The notes under the pieces were generated by a model. It did no database searches and was not told the DNA's origin. It saw only the letters and a list, made by a program, of their open reading frames with translations. 49,219 nucleotides of DNA. Source: UBA3076 sp964646435. Lineage in GTDB: Bacteria; Desulfobacterota; Dissulfuribacteria; Dissulfuribacterales; UBA3076. Shown here in pieces: positions 43,651 to 49,219 of this stretch (position 1 is the stretch's first letter; every line of letters begins with the position of its first letter). The stretch spans positions 1 to 49,219 of the forward strand of contig CAZYEJ010000012.1 of the NCBI GenBank assembly GCA_964646435.1. Reading direction: 5' to 3'. A program made the position numbers and the translations under genes.

Positions 43651-46447
43651 CGTTTCTTTGAACATAAACGGAATTACAGTAAAGGCCGATGAGGGTGCTA
43701 CTATCCTTACAGCAGCCCAGGACGCAGGTATCTATATTCCCACCCTGTGCCACTGCCCTGATGTCTCATCCATAGGCGTATGTCGCCTGTGTCTGGTCAG
43801 GATCGAGAATCGAAGGAGACTTGAACCGGCCTGCCGGACCGTTGCTGAAGAAGGAATGGTGGTTGTTACAGACGATCCTGAAATTGAACGATTGCGCCAA
43901 GTGATCCTTGAGCTTATTTTGAGTGATCATGACTTCAACTGCCTTCTCTGTCCCAAGAGCGGGCAGTGCCGCCTTCAGGAACTGGTAAGCCGTATAGGTA
44001 TCAATGAACACCGGTTTAATCGTCTCGATCATGTGGCCAAGGATCTTCCCATTGACACCAGCAACCCGTTTTTCGATTTCAATCCCAATAAGTGTGTGCA
44101 GTGCGCCATATGCGTCCGTACCTGCCACGAGATCGCAGGTATTGATGCAATCAACATGGCATATCGGAGTTACGACCTCAGAGTCAGCACGTTTGCCAAC
44201 AAACTCTTGAAAGATTCTGCATGCGTTTCTTGCGGGGAATGTGTGGAGCGTTGCCCTGTAGGTGCCCTGGTACCCAAGAAGGCTGAATATCCAACCCGTG
44301 AAGTAAAAACCACCTGCCCATACTGTGGAGTGGGGTGCGGACTTTACCTGGGGGTGCGCGGAAACACCATCGTAAGGGCCAGGGGCGATGACGAAAGTCC
44401 TGTCAACAAGGGCAATCTCTGTGTTCGAGGACGCTTTGGTTATAACTTCGTTAATAGTCCGGACAGGTTGTCTTTTCCACTCATGCGTGCATACGATGAA
44501 TATGCACAACCGTCCTCTGTAGTTGAAGTAACAGAAGAAGGCAGACCGGTTACATTGCCCCTTGTGAAGAGAGAAGGCAAATTTGTAGAGATCAATTGGG
44601 ACCAGGCAATCAAATACGTGGCAAGCAGTCTGGGCCATTACAAAGGAGATGAGATCGCTGCCATCTCCTCGGCCAGATGCACAAATGAAGAGAATTACCT
44701 CTTTCAAAAATTTACCAGGGCGGTCTTAAAAACCAATAATATTGACCATTGTGCCCGTCTCTGACACGCGCCCACGGTGGCCGGTCTGGCCGCCAGCTTC
44801 GGTAGCGGTGCCATGACGAATTCTATCAATGAGATCAGTGATGCAGCCTGTATCTTTGCCATCGGCACCAATACAACAGCTAATCACCCCATTATAGGCA
44901 GGCAGGTTACAAGAGCCGTACAAAAGGGTGCAAAGCTCATTGTAGTTGATCCCCGGCGCATACCTCTCTGCCGCATGGCCAATATCTGGCTCAGGCTTCG
45001 CCCCGGGACCGACATGGCACTCCTGAATGGGATAATGAGGGTCATTATCGAAGAAAATCTCATGGACATATCCTTTATTGAGAAGCGATGTGAGGATTAT
45101 GATGCCTTTGAGGCCTCCATTATGGAGAATGACCTGGCAACGGCTGAAAAAATTACCGGTGTTCCCGCACAGGACATAGCCAGAGCCGCCAGGATGTTCG
45201 GTTCGTATACACCCGCAACAATCCTGTATACCCTTGGTATCACCGAGCACTTGCACGGGACGGATAATGTGCGGGCCTTGGCCAACCTGGCGCTACTCAC
45301 AGGTAATATCGGCATACCTTCAACAGGCGTAAATCCCTTAAGGGGGCAGAATAACGTTCAGGGCGCCTGTGATATGGGGGCGCTTCCCAACGTATACACC
45401 GATTATCAAAAGGTGGAAAATGAAAAGGTGCGGAGAAAGTTTGAAAAGGCATGGAAGTGTAAGCTCAGTCCATCAAACGGGCTCACATTGACCGAGATGT
45501 TTGAGGCTGCCCATGATGGTAAGATTAAAGCCCTCTATCTGAAGGGCGAAGACCCGGTAGTCACTGACGCGGACACAACTTTCATCGAAAAAGCCATATC
45601 ACACCTGGAACTGTTCGTTGTGCAGGATATCTTCCTCACAGAGACAGCGCGATTGGCAGACGTTGTGCTCCCGGCTGCCAGTTTTGCTGAGAAAGAAGGG
45701 ACCTTTACAAACACCGAACGGCGGGTACAACGGGTCCGCAAAGCAATAGAGCCTAAAGGCAATTCACGTCCCGACTGGATGATCATATGCGATATTGCAA
45801 AAAGTATGGGGGCTAAAGGTTTTGATTTTGGCAACCCTCAAGAGGTCTTTGAAGAAATGCGCGGCCTGACCCCGAGTTATGGGGGCATTACGTATGAACG
45901 TATTGAGAAGTCCGGGCTCCAATGGCCCTGCCCGGACCACGAACATCCGGGGACGCAGTATCTTTACAGTGAGCGCTTTAGTACACCGAGCGGACGCGCA
46001 AAATTCGCGTCCATTTCATATCGGTCTCCGGCAGAGACTACCAGCCACGAGTATCCCTTTATCCTTATCACCAGGCGGTGTGCCTTCCATTATCATGCAG
46101 TCATGACGCATAAGGCAGAAGGCTTTGATGAGCTTCGAAAGGAAGAGCGTATTGAGATACACCCGGCTGACGCCGCTACTCTGGAGATCCAGGATGGTGA
46201 AGTCATAAAAGTGACATCAAGGAGAGGAAGCATAAAAGCCAAGACAAAGATAACGGAAATTGTCCCTGCCGGTGTTGTTTGCATGACTTTCAATTTTGCT
46301 GAGACCAGGACAAATATTCTGACCAGCAGGGCCCTGGACCCGATCGCCAAGACACCTGGATTCAAGGTGTGCGCAGTCAAAATCGAACGTGAAGAGTCCG
46401 CCTATCTTATAAAAGATTATATGAGGTGGGGTACTGGAAAAACATAA
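43634..46447 (+). CDS. fdhA: Selenocysteine formate dehydrogenase catalytic subunit with NuoG-like N terminus
   Basis: This enzyme interconverts formate and CO2 at a molybdenum or tungsten bis-pterin centre. Reading TGA at 44762-44764 as Sec377 (NNIDHCARL-U-HAPTVAGL) gives 937 residues and restores the family signature exactly. Domains: 2Fe-2S (Cys39, 50, 53, 67), a His/Cys cluster (HDFNCLLCPKSGQC), two 4Fe-4S motifs (CVQCAICVRTCH, CVSCGECVERCP), the catalytic-domain cluster CPYCGVGCGLYLG, the molybdopterin domains, and a C-terminal cap (PFILITRRCAFHYHAVMTHKAEG). The GTG start at 43634 overlaps the NuoF-like gene by 17 bp; GTG 43643 is an alternative. With NuoE/NuoF-like partners it should be a cytosolic NAD-dependent, possibly ferredoxin-bifurcating, complex. 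Confidence 0.95.
44765..44794 (+). promoter_or_regulatory. SECIS element in fdhA
   Basis: GGTGGCC (44776-44782) pairs with GGCCGCC (44788-44794; one G-U) around the loop GGTCT (44783-44787). The loop begins 18 nt after the UGA. Its sequence is nearly identical to the E. coli fdhF SECIS loop that binds SelB, so this is the best-supported of the three SECIS candidates. Confidence 0.8.
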
Positions 46448-46474
46448 TTCTATAAAAGGAAGGGATTAGCATCT

Positions 46475-48550
46475 ATGGACGTCAGCAATATCAGAAATTT
46501 CGTTTTTGTCGCCCAAAGTGGGAGCGGCAAAACTTCTCTGGCAGAGGCCATGCTTTTTACTGCCAAGGCGATTTCGCGCATGGGCAAGGTCGATGATGGA
46601 TCTTCTGTATTAGACTTTGAGCCGGAAGAGACCAAACGCAACATGTCCATTAGCACAGCATTTCATCATCTGACCTGGAAAAAGGCCAAAGTCTACCTTA
46701 TGGACGCACCCGGGGATGACAACTTCATCGCTGAAGCCAAGGCAGCCATCAGGACGGCTGACAATGTATTGTTCGTGGTAGATGCTGTAAATCCGGTAAA
46801 ACCACAGACACGGAAGGTATGGTCCATTATCAAAGACTCAGGCCTTCCTGTCATTATGTGTGTCAACAAAATGGATAAAGAGAGAGCAGACTTCCAAAAG
46901 GCCATGGATGCAATAAAGGAAGCCCTGGACCTGAGACTGGTTCCGGTTTCTCTGCCGCTGGGGGAACAGGAGGATTTCAGGGGTATTGTAGATCTTATAC
47001 AAATGAAGGCCTTTGAGTTCAGCAATGATGGAAGCGGCAATGCCAACCCTGTCGATATCCCGGCTGATCTGCAGGACAAAGTTGAAAATTTGAGGAGCAA
47101 TTTGATCGAGTTTGCCGCAGAATCTGATGATGTGCTGCTGGAAAAATTTTTAGAAGGCGAAGAACTTACTCCTGATGAAATCGTTTCCGGCCTGAAACAA
47201 GGCATAATGAGCGGGGGCTTTATTCCTGTGTGCTGCTGTTCTGCTACAAAAAATATAGGTGGGAGCACCTTACTTGACCTAATTGTACAGTTTCTACCTT
47301 CGCCTGATGAGCTTGGTGGTGTCTTAGGCACTGATCCCAAAAGCGGGGATGAGACAACACGCGATCCGTCTCCTGACGCCCCGATATCCGGCCTTGTCTT
47401 TAAGACCCTTACAGATCCCTATACAGGGCGTCTTTCCATTATCCGGGTCTATTCCGGCACGCTAAAACCTGATGGCTCGCTCTATAACTCCAACAAAGGA
47501 AAAACTGAGCGTTATGGTCAGATATTTACCCTTGAAGGTAAAACACAAAAGCCTTTGGAAGAGGCTGGGCCCGGTGAGATAGTGGCAATAGCAAAGCTAA
47601 AGGAAACAGCCACCGGTGACACACTTTGTGATCCTGCAAATGCGATAACGTATCCATTTGTGGCTCTTCCCTTGCCTGTCCTGACCTATGCCCTCAAGCC
47701 CAGGAGTCGAGGAGATGAGGAGAAGATAACCCAATCCCTCGCGCGACTTCGGGAGGAAGATCCCACAATTGAGGCAAAACGCGATCAACAGACAAAGGAA
47801 CTCTTACTTTCAGGAAACGGGCAGATTCACATAGATGCCACTGTGGAAAAGATGGCAAGGAAATTCGGCGTGCAGGTGGACCTTGCTATTCCGCGTATTC
47901 CCTATCATGAAACCATAAAAACATCGAGAAAAGCAGTTATTTATCGACACAAAAAGCAGTCCGGCGGAGCAGGGCAGTTCGCAGAGGTCCACTTTGACAT
48001 CTCACCACGCCCAAGAGGTAAGGGGTTTAAGTTCGAAGAGGCACTTGTGGGAATGAATGTCCCGAGAAATTTCGTTCCGGGAGTGGAAAAGGGACTAAAG
48101 GAAGCCACAGGGGCCGGACCACTTGCCGGATACCCGGTTGTTGATGTAAAGGTGCGCTTCTATGACGGTAAATCCCACGAGGTTGATTCCTCTGAAATAG
48201 CTTTCAAGATAGCATCCATCAATTGTTTCAAAAAAGGCGTGCTGGAGGCCAGGCCTACGCTGCTCGAACCCATTGTGAAACTCACCATAACCGTGCCCGA
48301 TGACTCTGTTGGAGATATAATCGGTGACATAAACAGCAGACGTGGAAGGGTTATGGGCATGGAACCAGGCCAAGGTGGACAGGCCATTGTAACACTTGTT
48401 CCTCTGGCAGAGGTACAACGCTATATGCTGGATCTTAATGCCATGACCGCTGGCCGCGGAACATTTACCATGGAGCAATCTTATTACGAAGAAGTGCCAC
48501 CGAATTTAACTGAAAAGATTATTGCCCAGGCAAAAGAAAAAAAGGCATAG
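46475..48550 (+). CDS. Elongation factor G-like GTPase (EF-G paralogue)
   Basis: A 691-residue translational-GTPase family member. Seen: a P-loop written AQSGSGKT instead of the canonical A-H-I-D-A-G-K-T of EF-G, DAPGDDNF (D-x-P-G), VNKMDKERAD (N-K-x-D), domain II (TGRLSIIRVYSGTLKPDGSLYN), and the C-terminal EF-G domains IV-V (RHKKQSGGAGQFAEVHFDI; GDIIGDINSRRGRVMGME). The altered P-loop and switch region place it with the 'EF-G-like' or FusA2-type proteins rather than the main elongation factor. Its role is not settled in the family. It lies between fdhA and mogA with gaps of 27 and 11 bp, so it is probably co-transcribed with them. Confidence 0.85.
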   Translation: MDVSNIRNFVFVAQSGSGKTSLAEAMLFTAKAISRMGKVDDGSSVLDFEPEETKRNMSISTAFHHLTWKKAKVYLMDAPGDDNFIAEAKAAIRTADNVLFVVDAVNPVKPQTRKVWSIIKDSGLPVIMCVNKMDKERADFQKAMDAIKEALDLRLVPVSLPLGEQEDFRGIVDLIQMKAFEFSNDGSGNANPVDIPADLQDKVENLRSNLIEFAAESDDVLLEKFLEGEELTPDEIVSGLKQGIMSGGFIPVCCCSATKNIGGSTLLDLIVQFLPSPDELGGVLGTDPKSGDETTRDPSPDAPISGLVFKTLTDPYTGRLSIIRVYSGTLKPDGSLYNSNKGKTERYGQIFTLEGKTQKPLEEAGPGEIVAIAKLKETATGDTLCDPANAITYPFVALPLPVLTYALKPRSRGDEEKITQSLARLREEDPTIEAKRDQQTKELLLSGNGQIHIDATVEKMARKFGVQVDLAIPRIPYHETIKTSRKAVIYRHKKQSGGAGQFAEVHFDISPRPRGKGFKFEEALVGMNVPRNFVPGVEKGLKEATGAGPLAGYPVVDVKVRFYDGKSHEVDSSEIAFKIASINCFKKGVLEARPTLLEPIVKLTITVPDDSVGDIIGDINSRRGRVMGMEPGQGGQAIVTLVPLAEVQRYMLDLNAMTAGRGTFTMEQSYYEEVPPNLTEKIIAQAKEKKA

Positions 48551-48561
48551 AAGGACAACCA

Positions 48562-49047
48562 ATGTATACTGCTGGTGTTCTCACTGTGAGTGACAGCGTT
48601 GCCGGGGGAGATGCAAGTGATGAATCAGGGCCTGCAATCCGTCGCCTGCTCGAGCAGCATGGTTACAATGTGCTCTTACACAAGACAGTCCCTGACGAAG
48701 TACCAGATGTCAGAGACATATTGATCACATGGATAGATAGAACTTCTGTAGATATCATAGTTACAACAGGTGGCACGGGATTGTCTCCAAGGGATATCAC
48801 ACCTGAAGCTACAAAGTCCGTAATAGAGCGGGAGGTTCCCGGGATCGCGGAAGCCATCCGCATCAAGGGCCTTGATTCCACACCAAGGGCCATGCTCTCA
48901 AGAGGGGTCGCCGGAGTACATGGCAAAACACTTATTATCAATCTGCCCGGCAGTCCTTTGGCCGTGGTCCAAGGAATGGAGGTGATACTTCCAGTGCTTG
49001 AACATGCCTTGGATAAAATCAAGGGAGATACCACTCCGTGCCGGTAG
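48562..49047 (+). CDS. mogA: Molybdopterin adenylyltransferase
   Basis: MogA activates molybdopterin by adenylylation before molybdenum (or tungsten) insertion. The 161 residues show the MogA/MoaB fold motifs: VLTVSDSVAGGDASDESGPAI at the start, the phosphate loop VDIIVTTGGTGLSPRDITPEAT and the C-terminal LIINLPGSPLAVVQGMEVILPVLEHAL. MoaB-type proteins are similar, but the G-T-G-L-S-P-R-D form and length fit MogA. Location three genes from the start of the formate dehydrogenase unit makes functional sense: it supplies the cofactor of FdhA. Confidence 0.92.
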   Translation: MYTAGVLTVSDSVAGGDASDESGPAIRRLLEQHGYNVLLHKTVPDEVPDVRDILITWIDRTSVDIIVTTGGTGLSPRDITPEATKSVIEREVPGIAEAIRIKGLDSTPRAMLSRGVAGVHGKTLIINLPGSPLAVVQGMEVILPVLEHALDKIKGDTTPCR

Positions 49048-49219
49048 GACGGCTTGAAATTAGAAACTTGAAATTAGAAATTAGGAAGAGATGAAACGAG
49101 TTCACGAGTTGGATATTTAAAAAACTGGCAGAAGAGTTATCAGATTTGGTTTAGCAAGACTTTGATAAGGAACGGGAGATAAATAAGTTGAACAAAAATT
49201 AACAGGATTTTTTGTTGTA
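49048..49219. other. Window end, repeat-like spacer
   Basis: No gene is seen. It begins with short tandem-like text (GAAATTAGAAACTTGAAATTAG) similar in style to the purine/T stretch just before hdrA at about 26806-26838. The window ends before any new start. Confidence 0.4.

Noticed and set aside
43766..44707. 313-residue minus-strand open frame
   Set aside because: It is antisense to fdhA, whose plus-strand protein has clear motifs. The minus translation shows no recognisable domain.

Overview
The window looks like a chromosomal segment of a strictly anaerobic, autotrophic member of the Desulfobacterota (the sulfate-reducing or sulfur-disproportionating 'deltaproteobacteria'). Evidence: a tetrahydrofolate-type Wood-Ljungdahl (acetyl-CoA) pathway cluster; a large HdrA and MvhD subunits typical of that phylum; an NAD-linked formate dehydrogenase; and three in-frame UGA codons at family selenocysteine or cysteine positions. 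The lineage is inferred from gene content; no rRNA or marker phylogeny is available.

Layout. (1) Positions 1-15.5 kb are an AT-rich accessory region. It holds decayed and intact toxin-antitoxin modules (broken hicAB and relBE remnants, two PIN/Phd modules, one RelE/RHH module), a transposase stub, and a secreted trypsin-like protease with eight nearly identical 49-residue lectin-like repeats. It also holds a surface-polysaccharide cluster (three glycosyltransferases, a methyltransferase, a stub of an ABC-2 exporter) and several families of short inverted or direct repeats, including two oppositely oriented copies of a ~149-bp MITE-like element. (2) 15.6-21.4 kb, plus strand: a three-gene acetyl-CoA-carboxylase-type cluster (biotin carboxylase, fused carboxyltransferase, two-domain biotin carrier), then cobS and a cobC-like gene for cobamide synthesis. 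(3) 21.5-26.5 kb, minus strand: a REC-PAS-HisKA protein without an ATPase domain, nadC and valS. (4) 26.8-40.0 kb, plus strand: selenocysteine-HdrA, selenocysteine-MvhD, an HdrC-like tetra-cluster ferredoxin, a second MvhD, MetV, a MetF-coiled coil-TPR-AcsD fusion, AcsB, AcsC and AcsE. (5) 40.1-49.0 kb, plus strand: a class I FBPase homologue lacking key metal ligands, NuoE/NuoF-like subunits and a selenocysteine formate dehydrogenase with a NuoG-like N terminus, an EF-G paralogue and MogA.

How it fits together. The formate dehydrogenase complex would interconvert CO2 and formate using NAD(H) and possibly ferredoxin. MogA serves its molybdopterin (or tungstopterin) cofactor. MetV/MetF reduces methylene-THF, probably coupled to the Hdr/Mvh flavin-FeS module. 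AcsE moves the methyl group to the corrinoid protein AcsCD, whose cobamide needs CobS/CobC, and AcsB makes acetyl-CoA. The carboxylase cluster may use that acetyl-CoA. The CO dehydrogenase subunit AcsA, HdrB, formyl-THF ligase and the methenyl/methylene-THF enzymes are not in the window.

Most notable: the single-polypeptide MetF-TPR-AcsD fusion, which physically links methylene-THF reduction to the corrinoid methyl carrier; the Hdr module with two MvhD-type subunits (one Sec, one Cys) and no HdrB; and the FBPase homologue with a dismantled metal site beside acsE. No tRNA, rRNA or CRISPR array was recognised by eye.
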